Source: Erpobdella octoculata (taxonomy: Eukaryota; Annelida; Clitellata; Hirudinida; Erpobdellidae). Taken from it: a stretch of DNA of 64,000 nucleotides. The translations under genes and the position numbers were made by a program. The notes beneath the pieces are model-generated. The model was not told the DNA's origin and searched no databases. It worked only from the letters and a program-made list of their open reading frames with translations. The stretch covers positions 22,793,871-22,857,870 of the forward strand of contig OZ022247.1 in the NCBI GenBank assembly GCA_963978895.1. Reading direction: 5' to 3'. This document shows, piece by piece, positions 48,156 to 63,100 of the stretch; within the stretch, counting starts at the first letter, position 1, and every line of letters begins with the position of its first letter.

Positions 48156-51100
48156 CTGAATAGTCAATTACTTAAAAGGTTAATAATTTACTTGATAAAT
48201 AAGCTGCATATTATTAATTACTTGATTAATAAGCTGTATATTATTAATTACTTGATTAATAAGCTGTATATTATTAATTGCTTGATTGATACAACAGATG
48301 GCAAAAATGGAATGAAAGAAAAAACTAAGATTGCTCTGCCGACTATATTTCATGTGTGAAGATGATTTTTGCAATATTACCTGGCGATAATAAGTTACAC
48401 AGGACACGGAACTCACTTGGACTGCGAGGTAAGTCTTTCGACTTGCGTCTCCTCTGCAGCAGCAGGTTCGGGCATTGACTCGACTTGCACGGGTCGGGGA
48501 GGGGAGAATACCGGGATGATGCTTTCTGCGGGATTTTCGAAGAGTGCTGAAATGCAATTAATATTGCAACAAAATATTGCAAATAGCAATAACATTTTTT
48601 TTTAATTGTTTCTAATGAAGAAAAAAATATTAAGAAACGATTATGTATATCTAGGCTGTATAAGCCATCACTAGGACAAGGAATGGTACAGAGGAAAGGG
48701 AGAGAGAGAAGAGAGAGAAAGGAGGAAGAGAAGAAGGGGAGAGAAGTAGATATAGAGAGATATAAAAAGAGAAAAATAAATATACAAATAGAGAGAGATA
48801 GAGATAAAGAAGAGAAAGAGCTGAGAGAAGAGGGGCAGAGAAAAAGGGAGAGAGAAGAAGGGAGAGAGAAGAAGGGCAGAGAAGAGGGGAGAGACACGAG
48901 GGGGAGACAAGAAAGGGAGAGAAGAGTGGAGAGACAAGAAGTGAGAGAAAAGAGGGGGAGAAAAGAGGGAGAAACAAAAAAAGGAGAAAAGATGGGGAGA
49001 GAAGAGTGGAGAGACAAGAGGGGGAGAGACAAGAGGGGGATAGACAAGAGGGGGAGAGACAAGAGGGGAGAGACAAGAGGGGAGAGAAGGGGGGAGAGAC
49101 AAGAAAGGGAGAGAAGACGGGGAGAGAAGAGGGGAGAGACAAAAGAAGGGGACAATAGGGGAGAGAGGCAAAGAGGGGGAGAAACAAGAGGGGAGAGACA
49201 AGAGGGGAGAGACAATAGGGGAGAGACAAGAGGGGAGAGACAAGAGGGGAGAGACAAGAGGGGAGAGACAACAGGGGAGAGACAACAGGGGAGAGACAAG
49301 GAGGAGAGACAAGAGGGGAGAGACAAGAGGGGATAGAAAAGGGGGGAGAGAAGAGCAGATAGACAAAGGGGAGAGAAAAGAGAAGGAGAGAGACGAGAGA
49401 GAGAGATAAGGGGGGAAGGGAAAGGGAGGGATGATTTTTTCCATTATCACTTGTCTACCCTATCCCATCTCTCTCCATTTTTTTTACCCCTACCCATACC
49501 CACTCTTCTCTCCTCTCTCCCCTGCTCCCCTCTTGTCTCTCGTCTCTCCCCTTTCCTCTTGTCTCTCCTCTCTCCCCTCCTCTCTTGTCTCTCCCTTGTC
49601 TCTCCACTCTTCTCTCCCCCTTTTCTCTCCTCCTCTTGCCTCTCTCCCCTATTGTCCCCTTCTTTTGTCTCTCCCCGTCTTCTCTCCCTTTCTTGTCTCT
49701 CCCCCTTCTCTCCCCTCTTGTCTCTCCCCCTCTTGCCTATCTCCCCTATTGTCCCCTTCTTTTGTCTCTCCTCTCTTGTCTCTCCCCTTGTCTCTCCCCT
49801 CTCGTGAGTCTCGTGTCTCCCCCTTGTCTCTACCCTCTTCCTTTTGTCTCTCGTCTCTCCCCTCTCCTCTTGTCTCTCCTCCCTTGTCTCTCCCCTCTCT
49901 TGTCTCCCCCTTTTCTCTTTCCTCTTGTCTCTCCTCTTGTCTTTCTCCCATCTTCTTTCCCTTTCTTGTCTCCTCCTCTTCTCTCCCCCTCGTCTCTTCC
50001 CCTCTTCTTCTCTCCACCTTCCCCTTTTCTATTTCCCCTCTCTCCTCTCTTTTTTCTGTCTTCTCCTTTCTCTCCCTCTTCTCTCTGTCCTTCCTCTCTT
50101 TCTCTCCCTCCCCTCTCTCCTTTCCTTTCTCTTTTTCCTTCCCAACTCCATTCTCTTTTTCCTATCTATCTCTTCCCATTCTCTCCCTCCTATTTCTCCT
50201 CCTTATTTTTCTCCTTCCTCTCCCTTTTCCCCTTTATTCTCTCTGTCTCACTCAGATCCATACGAGCCTATTTAAAACGCTTTTTAATAAAATCCATAGG
50301 CTTACCCTGCTTGGAGTGGCAGCAGTTGGAGGAGGAGTGGTTCTATGTGGGATTTGCTGAGAGACATCGCCCAAGCTCCTACTCGGCATCTTAGCCTTGA
50401 AGTTGGCATAAGCCTGACTGCCTCCGATTGGAATGAGGTACGGTTCACGGAGGTCTATGTTTGTACGTCCTTTGGCTGATCGGTTAATTAAAGAACGATT
50501 ATCAAAAAGAACTTTGAATTTTAAATAAATGTTCAAAAGTAATGAATTTCGAGTATTTCTTTTAATTTCAACTCAGTCGCTTAGCAAATTGAAAACAAAA
50601 CAAAAAAACGTAGCAGCAGCAGCAGCAGTGCAGATTTGAGAGCTTCTATATAGTTTAGTTAGTAAAATTAAATGATAACTATGAAACATTAACTTCTATT
50701 TAAGTTTAAAAATGTAAAACTTAATAAAAGAAGAAACATTTAAAGTATAAAAACGTTAAAAAAGGAAAACATCTTGGAAACAAGAAAAACCAACAAACGA
50801 AGCGAGTTAGTAACTTAAATAAATGTTTATAAAATAATAATACTTCTAACAAAGATATGATAAAAGGAGTGAAATAAAAATGAATTACCGAAGAGAACTT
50901 AAAACAAAATAAGTCATCCAACAGTAAATAAATAAATAAATAAAATAAATAAATGTATAAATGAATAAATAAATAAATAAATAAATGAATAAATAAATAA
51001 ATAAACAAATTAAGAATTAAAAATAAACAAAACATCCATTTGAAAAGAAATAAACGTAAACAAACCACGAATAAGGAACGCGCTGCAGACTCAAAGAACA

Positions 51101-54100
51101 ACTCATTCCGTAATTTATTAATTATTCAATGTTAAACCTACACAGACTGGAATAAAACAGCCTCCTCTGAGTAGCAAGCGACCTTGGTGGCCAGAGAGAT
51201 ACTGATAGGGATGGAAGGAAAAGAGAGGGATGGTGATGATTATGATGACAAGATAAAGGTGAATCGGAATAGCAGTGATATTGATTTGAATTATAGTGAT
51301 TAATGATGCAACTCTTGGGGCGGTCAAAAGCCATTATTGGACCGGATGGCCAGTTAATGCGTAATAATATGAATCATATAATAACGACCACAAGGTGACC
51401 AATGTAAGCGAAATAACACCGACCCGTCACCATTTCTTCCGGCAAATAAAAAATTCCCAACAAAAAAGCAACCGGTTCACCCGTTAAATAATACGACCAG
51501 ACACCAACGAGAAGCACAACAACACAGGCATCCATCGCCAATGGCAACTAACAATCTAGATCATCATCATCATCATCAATGAAAACATTATTATCTCCGT
51601 CATCCTCCATGAGTTGCGAGATGTAACGATGCGGCGCTGTTCCATCGGAAGTTAATTAATTATTCATTCATTATAATATTATAATGACTTCAACAACGAG
51701 GTAACTTTTATTGGAGGTTAAGTAATAATTCATTCATTATGGGATTGTAATATTATAATCACTGTTTAAAACCAAGCTAATTTTGTTATCAAAATTTAAT
51801 AAAACTTATTGAGTCTCTATACTTTGTCACTGAAATCCTACAAAATCAGACTTTCGTCATCAACATCATCATCATCCTCATCATCATCATCACCATCGCA
51901 AAAAGAAACAACTAACCTCTGCATGGATCATTCTTCACCAGGAATTCATCCAACGCCACCCATCCTCCCCCAACTCTCACCATCACGGTACTCCTCAAGA
52001 TGCGCACCAGACGTAACTTCTGCGACTCTCCGAACTGGAAAACAATCAACAGCGAGTTTGCACTGATTACGTTAATTTATTAATTTCAATTAAATTCATT
52101 TCCACACACAAAAAGAATTTTGAAAAAAGTTTCCACATGAACCACTAACTTTTGAGATCATCATAATCATCACACCACTATTACCCTAGTAATAAAAACT
52201 ACAACCATAACCAGCGCAATCATCGGCACCAATAATACGCACTCGATATCTGTCGTTGCCAACTTTGTCGACACTGAACTGCTTGGAGCAGCTGCACTTC
52301 TTGGCCTGCTTGTCCACCTCGTCCCTGATCTTCTGGCCGAGACCTCCCCCGTCGAATCTACCCCTCTGGAATAAACAAGCAAGCAAATGAAATTAAATGA
52401 ATGAATAAATGAATTAAATAATTAATTAAGAGAGAATGACAAGAAAGATGGATGAATGGATAGATAAATAAATAAATTGTGGAATTCCCAGCATTAAAAT
52501 TTGAAGGAAAAAAAACACAAATTAAAAAACTAAATAATTATTTTAATGAAACCCTGTACATCCCTACATACCTTGTCAGGCCACCTTAGAGCAGCGACAA
52601 ACTCCCTGTAGTCAATGTAACCGTCTTGATTGAAGTCAAACTTGTCTGCCACTGCTTCCATCTCCAAGGGGGTCGTCCTGAAACCTGCTTAATACGAGTT
52701 TAATAAAGAGAGAAGATTAACCTATGAATTAAATGGAGAGAAACGTGAAAAACATAAGAAGATAGAGTGAATGAAAGAAAAGTAAAACGAGAAAGAATGT
52801 CACATAAAATAAGTTAGAGATAACGAGAGCATAAGTAAGAGAGTCAGAGAGAAAAAACATTTGTTGTCACCTGATTTAAGTATTCCTTCTATGAATTCTC
52901 TCCTGGTGACTTTTCCATCTCTGTCCTTGTCCTGCCTGTAGAAGAAGTCCATGGTTCGTGTCTTGTTCTGCCTCATCCAGTTCATGTACTGAAGTCGCCA
53001 CATGTCAAAGTCAAAGTTCTTCAGCCGATCCTCCTGTCGAAGGAAGGGGATTAATTTTCACAAAACATAAAATTACCGGTTTTTAATAATATTGACTTAT
53101 TATATATAAAAAAGTTATAAACTCATATTCTCACTCACTTCCTCTAATCTCTCAATCATCTCCTGAATCTTTTTCTGCCTTTCCATGGAGGTCAGCCACA
53201 CCTGTCTCCATCTATTGAACAGGGCAGCCGCCCGAGGATCCTTGAAGGTCGGCTCCGCAGGGGGTGGTGGAGGTGGGGCTGCTTTCCTCCTGAGCAAAAA
53301 AAAAACAAGAAGGTGAGAACTAAGAATGAAAGTTTGAAGTTGATTAATTAAAATAAAAATTAATATTTGATCTACCCAGCCATTCACCATGCCTAGTCTC
53401 ATAATATATAGAAATTGCCTAATTAAATATTAATTTATTCACGACTAATATTCATCCAATCACCTTTTCAGAGCTGAAGACCTCCACGAGAGACCCGTCA
53501 ACGGCTTCTGATTGGTGTCCCAGGCCTGCCTCCTCACGGCAGATGCAAACTTTTCTATTTCCGGCTGCCTGCCGAGTAGGTCCGACTCGAATATCTGCGG
53601 AGATGAATTGATCGGACGAGGTGAATTGATCGGACGAGATGAATTGATCAGACGGGATTGAATTGATCGGACGAGATGAATTGATCGGACAAGATGAATT
53701 GATCGAACGAGATTGAAAGCGTTTTCATAAAATATGTTTATACAAAAGTATAATTGAATAAAAAATGTAGAATAAAATGTACATTAATATTAAATAAAAT
53801 AGTTATATTATTTAGAAAAAAATTATTCAACACGACTGGCCTACGGAAGAGTAGTTATTTTACAAAAAAATTTAAATAAAACAATAGAAAAACGAACAGC
53901 ATGATCCTGCTTGAGTTGCTCCAGGATCGGAATGTTTTCGGGTAGCGGCAGCGTTTCCTTTTCCTTCAATTGGTTTTCCATGCCACCCATCCACTCGTTC
54001 AACTCCTCCATAACCAGACCGTTAGTCCTTGACCTTTCCACCCCCTCCTTGAACCTACGACCCCGCCAGTCACTGGCAGAGGTCACGTCGTCGAGGCGCG

Positions 54101-57100
54101 ATCGAATCGTGTTGAGCCAATTGCGAAGGGTGGGAATGGCGTCGTGATGAGCCAGGTGGAGCAGGTGAGTACCAAGAGCAAGGCAGTCCTCCCCGTGACC
54201 TTTCCATGTCTCAAGGTCACGCTCAAATTTCTGTTAGTTGAAAAGATAAACAAGGAGAAGTGAGAAATGTAAGAAAAAACTGCAAACTCGACCGATGACA
54301 TTAAAATCATCATTTTAATAATATTTCAACAATTTAAAACTTTATTGAAGATATATAAAAAAAGTTATTTTATCGGCATATCATACAGATAAACAACAAC
54401 TATACTACACTGGAATCTGAGAAGATATGAATCCTCATTTCTCTCTTAAAATCTCTAACCATCAAATCATGATTTTTAATAATTAATTAATCGATAAAAA
54501 TTCCTAAATGAAGACCTGATGATCGGTGAGCAGCTGTACGAGCTGTTCTTCTGTATCGACATTCAGCGACTGGTACTTCAGGTGTCTCTCTGCTTCTGCC
54601 AACCAGTCAAGCAGTTGTCGAGCTTTGCTGTGGAATTCTTCCGCCTGTTGAATAAACATTAATTATGAAGAACAGTCCACGGGTGGAGCGAATGGTTGAA
54701 TGGTTGGTGAAAGAATGAAGCGAGAGTCGCATAACAAGTATGGTGGAAATTATAATATTATAATTAACGGCTCAGTTATCCAGCAGGCCTGTAATACTGC
54801 AAAATGGCTAAGGAGAAAATTGAATAAATTACCTTCTCCAAGGCCACTTTTAACTTCTCCTGCCTGCAGACGCTCAAGTTGCAGACGCGATCCCACTTGG
54901 CAGTCATGTCCACCAGCTTCGACTGGACTGACGAGTCGTCCGATGACGTCATCAGCAGCTGCTTAGCTGACTCCCGTACGGCAGCTACCGAAGAAGTTTT
55001 CTTCATCAGCTCTTTCTGGAATGCCTGATAGCAGAACGAATCGATGGATGGATTAATTGATTGATGAATGAACGAATGAAAAATTATAATAAAAAAAAAA
55101 ACTACAACACTACTAGATGTTATTGTTGTCATAACAACGGGAGGTCAAACGACCCGACCGACCTTATGGTGTTCGACGAGCATGCTGACAGTGTCGATGT
55201 CACCGTGGACGGGCGCGTTTTCGTTCAGGTTGGGTTCAGCTTTGTACAGCCAATCAAGAAGCACCTGCACTGCTTCTTTGAACCTGCCCGCCACAAGAAG
55301 GCCGTCCTCAAGTTGTTTTTGTCTGAATATTTCAATCAGATTATTCAATCAATGATTATATTAATCGAGTAATCACAGAGCAAGTAATAAAACATATTTT
55401 GTAACAAAGCTGAAACTACGACCAATCAAAATCTAACTACCAAATTCGAAGTAGCTGCCAAGCTAAATCAGTCGATTATTCCGGCAAGCCAAATAAAAAA
55501 AAGAAACAGCTTACCTGTCCACTGCCTTCCCGCACACGGTCAGCCACAAGCCCTTCAACTTGAGCATCATCTCGTGGAGTTTCGAAGCGCCGACAGCATC
55601 GCAGGTCAGGTTGGCCTTGTCCTTGAGGCCACGACCCGTGCGCATGACCGAGTCGAGAGTCGGTTGTTTCGAGCCGAGAGTTCTTTGGAGGTCCTTGTGC
55701 TTGTCCATCTCGGTCTTTAGAAGTTCTATTTCGCAGCTGACGTCGTCGGTGTCCATCTTTGAATCGAGTTCTGCCAGCCAATCGTAGAGGTTCTGGATAA
55801 AAAACGAATTTAAAGCTATCGAATGTGTCCATGATGATGATGATGATTTATGATGATGATTGATGATGATTTATGATGATGATTTTGATTTATGATGATG
55901 ATGATTACCTTCCAAGCATCAAAAAACAGCTTGGTCTCTTTGTAACCGTTGTCCAACTGTCGTGTCCTGTCGGCACACCTTTGTTAAAAAAATCATTTCA
56001 ATTCTTTTCAAATGTATCATCTCATCAGATAAATATTTTTTAATACAAAATAAATAAAAATATTAAAAATTCGGTTTATTATTATTATACTGACATTATT
56101 ATTATTATTATGATTATCATCATTAGTAGATTAAATCTGATTAAACCATAAAAACTCACTTTGACAGCAGCTTTTCCCACCTCTTGCCCTGATTGGCCGT
56201 TAAATTTTTAATAAGGGCGTGGTCCTGGCGACTCCCCGGGTACTTAAGGTTCAGCTGGGCAGCTTCAAGTTCGTGAATGATGTGGCGACGGGAGTTGATC
56301 TCTTGCTGGAGGTTCTGAAGCAGCCGAAAACTTGTGTAAGCCGATTTAAAATCATTCAGCAGATGGGTTAATTAATCGGTTGAATAACCTACCTTGTGTT
56401 GTTCCATTTGTTCCAGTAGAGTGTCCATGTGCCTGCTAACTGGCTTCAGGTTCGAGAAAGTTCTCTCCGTACTTGACAGCCAGGCCATGGTGGAGTTCAA
56501 AAGGTCGTGGTAGTTGTTGACCTGTACAGTATAAGATAGAAGTGATGATACTGGTATAAAAGCTACAGGTGTATTGCAACAGATAGCTTTGAAGCATGTC
56601 TGATCTCAATAGGTAGACATATGCGGTTTAGAATAAATGATGCAATTGCAATCGATCAAGGCGGCATAACGAAATGTGATCAAGGCGGCATAACGAAATG
56701 TGATCAAGGCGGCATAACGAAATGTGATCAAGGCGGCATAACGAAATGTGATCAAGGCGGCATAACGAAATGTGATCAAGGTGGCATAACGAAATGTGAT
56801 CAAGGCGGCATAACGAAACGTGATCAAGGCGGCATAACGAAACGAACCTGTCCCGAAGCATCTTGTATTCTACTCCTCCTCTCTCCCGTCTTATCCTCGA
56901 TGGCTTCCCACCTCTTGGAAATGTCGTCCAAAGTAATCCTCAACTTCCTGCTGAGTGCCGGAGGGCAGTGCTTGCAGAAGTGACCTCCGGCAGTGAGAAC
57001 GTTCTTCAGAAGGTCGCCTGTCACTTTCGTCTCTTCGATGAAGTTCTGTGGTGATTTTTATGAGTATGTATATAATCTCTACCCAACAATATACATTTAC

Positions 57101-60100
57101 ATGACTGCATGCTATGAAGAGGCGCTATACAAATGTTCTATACATTACATTACATTACATTACATTACACTTCCAACCATCCATCCATACGTTGTAACCA
57201 TATTTTCATTCGCTTACATCCAGCTGTTCTTCTTGATTCTTGATGGACTGCGGGAGCAATCCCACCGATTGCGACCCGCTCAACCTCAACTCCAGCTTCG
57301 AAATGTTCGATTGGACGGCTTCCAGGTTGTCGTAGAAACCTTTAACCTGGATGAATGATAACCACGACAACATGAACGACGATTAATTAATTTGAGACTC
57401 CGACCGGCACCGGAAAAACTTTTACCTCTCCCAGTGCTCGCTCCGTCATCTCCAGACGATCTTTGGCTTTCTTCTCGACGTCCTTGAACTTCAACTCGTG
57501 GTCGTCGACCTGTTTGTGGAAAGTTCCGGAAATGTCCTCGAATGCTTTTTCTGTGAGCTTGGTCCTGATTTCTTCCAGGTGTTCGTGATGTGTCATCAAA
57601 TCCCTCAAGAGACTCTGATTGTTTCGAAACATAAGAAAACTTTATAATCAGCCATCCTATAATTTATCATACAATAAATCAGCCATGAACATTGAAAACA
57701 AATTCACCTTGACATTAGAGATATCTGCTTCTATGACCTTGGCCAAGTCATAAATGATGCAAGGTCGATCCAAGATGGCAGACGACCTCTCCAGCCAGGA
57801 GCCGAGGTCGTCCAGAGAGCTTTGAACCTCACCAAGATTCAGCAATGCTCTTTTCAGTTCACCCTAAGTTAGAAGATTCAAACATTCTACTTCCAACATC
57901 ATCACCACCACCACAACTATCATCATCATCCTCATCAACACCACCATCACGATCATCATCACCACAACCATCATCACCATCATCATCACTACCACTATCA
58001 TCGTCTCATCGTCATCATCATCACCATCATCACCACCACCACCACCATCATCATCACCACCATCATCATCACCACCATCATCCTCACCACCATCATCATC
58101 ACCGCCATCATCATCATCATCATCATCACCATCACCACCGCCAACTGACCTTTCTATCCGAGACAACTTCGAGAATTCTTATCCACCTTCGATTGGCATT
58201 GGTCATCGGCTCGGTGATGATATCCGCACCTTCCCTCGGCGAGGTAGGCATCGTTGAAGAGAGCAGCTGATTGGAGAGACTGTTCAGGTGCGAGACCACC
58301 TGGTATTTCGGCTGAATTTCTTCGTCAAGGTTCTGAAAAGCAAATCATTTATTAAAAATTGTAAAAATCTTAAATCGACTTGAGATTCTTCAAGAAAATT
58401 TTGTCGCTAATTTTTGTCCAACGTTTAATTAATACAATAATAATTCAAATAATAATCTAATATTTAAATTATATTTGAGTTAATAATAATAATAATAATA
58501 GCCAACCTTGATGATATCAATCTGCCACTTGATCGTGAGAGAATCGGTCGGTGTTGGACCGAGATCCACGAATGCCGTTTCGATCTTCTGCAACCACACC
58601 AGGAAGTTCTTGAAGAACCAACGAAAACAAAAACTTCTTTTAAATTTTAGTCAAGTAAAAATAAGTTCACTAAAGAAAAATATTTAACTTAGAAAAAACA
58701 CAGAAAGACAGCAATGTCGATCGATTATACAAAAAAAAATATATATATATATAAATAATTTCAGTGACCTGCATCTCATCGTGGAACTTGGTAGCCCGAT
58801 CCATACTGACCCCCAGCAGCTGTGCCTTCTCTACAGTGGCGTTCTGCACGCTCCTCATCGTCGTCTCTAAACTCTGAATAGACTCTTCCAGCTCTGGTCG
58901 TGGACCTCCAGCTCGCTCTTGCAGGACGGCCGATAATTCCTTCAGAGATTCGAGCTCGGTCGAAATGGCATCGAGCTCTGCTTCGACATCTCTGTGAGCT
59001 GCTATCTTACCCGCAATAACTAACGGATCCAAAGAGCCCTTCCTCAAGCTCTCGCTTTCTTCTTTTTCCGTCGCCAGAGACAACTCCTGGAGGGCGGAGT
59101 TCAGCGACAAGTGACAGTCCCAGAAGGAACGTGATTGGTCGACAAGAGAGACAAGAACCGTCTTCCTGTGATTGACATCTGATGAAGCCTCTTCCAGTTG
59201 GTAGGACACAGACTCGAGGCGGTTGTTTAATTCTATCAGGAATGTTGAAAGCATTGTCATCATTATAATTTCTATGAAATGAAATGAAAATTTGACAATA
59301 TTTAATGTGTCGTTAATCAATAGTTAGACTTCTAGGCCACAGATTTTAATATAACTTCTAATAGAACTTTTAATATAATTTCTAATATAACTTTTAATAT
59401 AACTTCTAATATAACTTTTAATATAATTTCTAATATAACTTTTAATATAACTTCTAATATAACTTTTAATAAAATTTCTAATATAACATAACAAATAAAA
59501 ACATATTAATGCCAAGTAACAATATAGAAGAAAATAAAGTGAAACTGACCCATGTTTTCCGGAGTCAGACTGAACCCGGCCAGTTGGAATTCCCTCTCGA
59601 AACCACCGAGCATGGTCTTTAATTCCTTGACCTCTTCAGTCATGTTTCGACACTCAGCCACCTGATCCAAGATGGCTTCTGGAAACACCGAGACTGGTCC
59701 CAACTGGTTGAACCTTTCCTGGAAGTAGGTCAGCGCCTTCTCCAATCGACGCAGTCTGTCTTCGAACTGGAAAATAAAATTTATTTTTGGAACACAAAAT
59801 ATCTGAAATAACATAATATTAAATAAATAAATAAAAAGAAAATAAAAAACAAACAAATAAATGAGTAAATAAATAACTTCATTTCTCAACTAACTTCATG
59901 TTTTGCCTCGATCTTGTCATCCAACTTCTGAAAGAGCACGTCCAGGTCCGAGGACAACTTGACGAAATGACTCGTGTCCTCGCGTACCACCTCGTCCAAC
60001 TTCTCCACCCGATCGAGCGGGACAACCCTCGAAAGTTCTGACAATGTCCTCGTCAGCTGGTCCAGGACGGGACGCTGCTGTGCCAGGTGCGACTGCAATC

Positions 60101-63100
60101 TCTGGAGAAAAAAAACGAAAATAACGTAGCTGAAGCAAGCATTTATATATATATAAATACAAATATAAATAAATATATATATATATATATATATTTCACT
60201 GATATTTAGCACACGCCTTTTCCAAGACAAGCCTTGCTCAAGGCAAGAGAGGGAGGGTCCTTGCAAAGGCAGCCATTTATAGGCGCCTACCCCTTTAGCA
60301 ATGCGAGTGATCTCCTTGCTTAAGGGAGTTACGCTGGTGACGCCGATGAAGCTGGAACTGCCGACCTAACGATCGACAGGTGAACGCTCTACCACTCTGC
60401 AACCAGCACCTCCACAATCTTGAAAATTCAGTAGCATAATAGAGGGCTGCTCGATGAAAAAAGTTTCAACTTTCTCAAGAAAAATGACACGCACCTGGTA
60501 TGTCTCATCGTTCAGCTCGTCTCCAGTTTCGACGGGATCGACCGACACCAGAACGTCCAACTGCTTCTGGAAGTCCTGGAAGAAGACCAGCAGGGCCTTT
60601 TGCATGTCTCGGAAGTCTCGGGTCAACTCGCTGCCTCGTTCGAGCCTCACGACCGAGTCCGATGCCTTGCGCGAGATGTCCTCCATTTTCTTTTGGAGTT
60701 CTTCACTCTGTTACAGTCACGACCGTTTAACGAATCAACAATAGAAGTAATGATGATGATGATTGCAAAAGATTCGCTGTGGTTACTTTATTAGTGAGGT
60801 AACTAATAATAAGAAAAATTAAAAAAAAATTGACTACTGTAGTCTCAAAACTACGCCACAAACCTTGTGAGGAAGATCGGATTCCTCGCTGAAAGACGAC
60901 GACCTCGACATGGCTCTGACCTTCGACCCGAGCTCTTTCACTTTCTTCCTCAGACTGTCCGCTTCCTCTGCAAGGTTCTTCTGCCTCTCCAGCTTCCGCC
61001 TTGTCAACGTGGGACTTACGTCGTCCGAGATGAGCTCGACGATCGGCTCCCCGTCGGCCGCCAGCTTCTTTTCCAGTTCTTTGGCTTCGTCCAGCAGATT
61101 TTCCACATCGTTTTGAAGCTAATCGTAAAAACAGATTTTTATTCATATATCATAAAACACATCAAATATATCAAATTAATTATATATATTAAAATTAGTC
61201 ATATATCATAAACACATAAAATAATATATCAAATTAGTTTTATATGTTAATCTTAATCAGGTCTAAAATAAAATAATACAAAACTACTTCATAGCAACCT
61301 CTGAAGATCTTTGTTTCTGCACTTTGACCTTCTCCATAGCAACCTTTGCTTTGTTCGAAACAAGGTCAACGATGGCAGTGTCCTTGGCGATGGCCTCCCT
61401 TATCTCTCTGGCCACTGGACCATCGATCAGCTGAGCCAATAAGAGTCCCTCTTTCTTTAGGTCATCCACTAGACTCTGGCATTCTTGCAGTTTTGGAGCC
61501 AAAGACTGGAGATAGAAAAAAGAATAAAAAATAGAATCCTGCCAAATTCTACTTGAATGAATATCCAGTCTTCCTGACTAAGCCCAACCAAATAACTCAC
61601 CAGCAATCCCTTTTCTGGGTCACCGGTTGGTGATTCGCCATCTTGCACGGCCAGCGTCGCAAGGTCATCCAGGTGAGACTCGATTTTTTCCACTTCCAGC
61701 AGAAGAGACTTGTGGCTTCCGTAGAAATGATCCATCTTCTCCGGAATTTCTTTCATGTCGTCGAGGCAGTGCGTCAACGAGAGAGCCAGGTTGGTGAACC
61801 TTCGTTCCGTGGCTGCTACATCGTCGAGGAGGATCCTGGCTTCTTCGGATTGGTCAGCAATGTGAGCTATTTCATTGGCTTGCTTGATCAGGTGATCTCT
61901 GACTGGCACATGATTGGACACGTCGTCGATGGTTTTCTGATCAGGGTGAATAAACAAAATTTTTTTAAACTTATTAATTTCCTTGAAATAAATTTATTTT
62001 AATATCATAAATTCTAATAAAAATTTTATTATTCTTAAATATTATTAAAATAAACAAACTGCAAAACAAATTTACAATAATTCTCTCCAGGAGCTCTGAT
62101 ACTCCGTGAACGGACTTTACGGAATCCTTGGAGTAGAATTTCGACAGTTTCTTCTCCGTGTTCACCAGCCACGACTCCAAGGTCGTCTTGCTCTCCTCAA
62201 AGTCCAACACCAAGACTTTCAGACTTTCCAAGGCCTCGCGATTCTTACGAGACGTTTCCATGGCCTTGTCCCAAGACTTCTTCAAGCCTTCCATCTGTTC
62301 GGAATCCTTGCAGAGGTTGGCCAGAGAGTCGTAGCTTGCTTTCTGGTTGGCCAGCATTTGATCGAGCAGCTAAAAAAAAAACCAATTAATCCTATTTGAC
62401 TTCTCTTTCACTCCTCCCATCCATCCATTTATTTACCTTCTGAGTCTCAAGCTGCTTCTTGATACCACTCGAATCTACGGCATAAGGCTTCTGTTCATCT
62501 TGCATGACCTTGACCTTAGCCAGCCACGAGGCCATTGACCCGAAGGTCTCGTCCAGCCGTCCGTCCTTCAGTAACGACTCGTCTGCTTTCTTTTGCTTAT
62601 CGGACAGCTGGACGCAAAGGAAGTAGAGAGTGTAACTAAACTGAAGATTCAAAAAAATATTATTATAATGATACAACAGTACCTCGGTCAACAGTTGATT
62701 CCACTGCCTGTTCAACTTGTCGGACAGAGCATCGAGGAGAGCATCTGCAACATCTCGATCACGTGACAACACCGATCCACGTCTCCTAAGTTCTTCGATC
62801 GATTGACGGAGAGGTTCGACTCTCGTTTGGTAGAATTCCTGAAATAACAAAATAAAAAGAATAATAAAACTTTATAGCGAAAATTTCTTCTGCAGAATTA
62901 CAGTCTGTCTGTACTGAATTTCTTCAAGCATGTTCGACTCAACGGAAAAAATATTCTCCAACCCTCAAACCTGGTCAACAACAACAGGCTTACTTACCTC
63001 CAAGTCACTTCCATCTTCGCAATTCTTCAGATCTCTTTCAACCAATGTTATCTTCTCAACCACGTCATCGACATCTCTTTCAAAGTCGTCCACGTCTCTT

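Noticed and set aside
48343..50394. Several open frames of 120-330 residues made of Ser, Leu, Pro or Arg, Glu, Gly
   Set aside because: They are read from the GA/CT satellite in a spectraplakin intron. The composition follows the repeat and no start or splice context fits.
56606..56983. Open frames with repeated ITFRYAAL or GGITKCDQ
   Set aside because: They are translations of the 24-bp intronic minisatellite.
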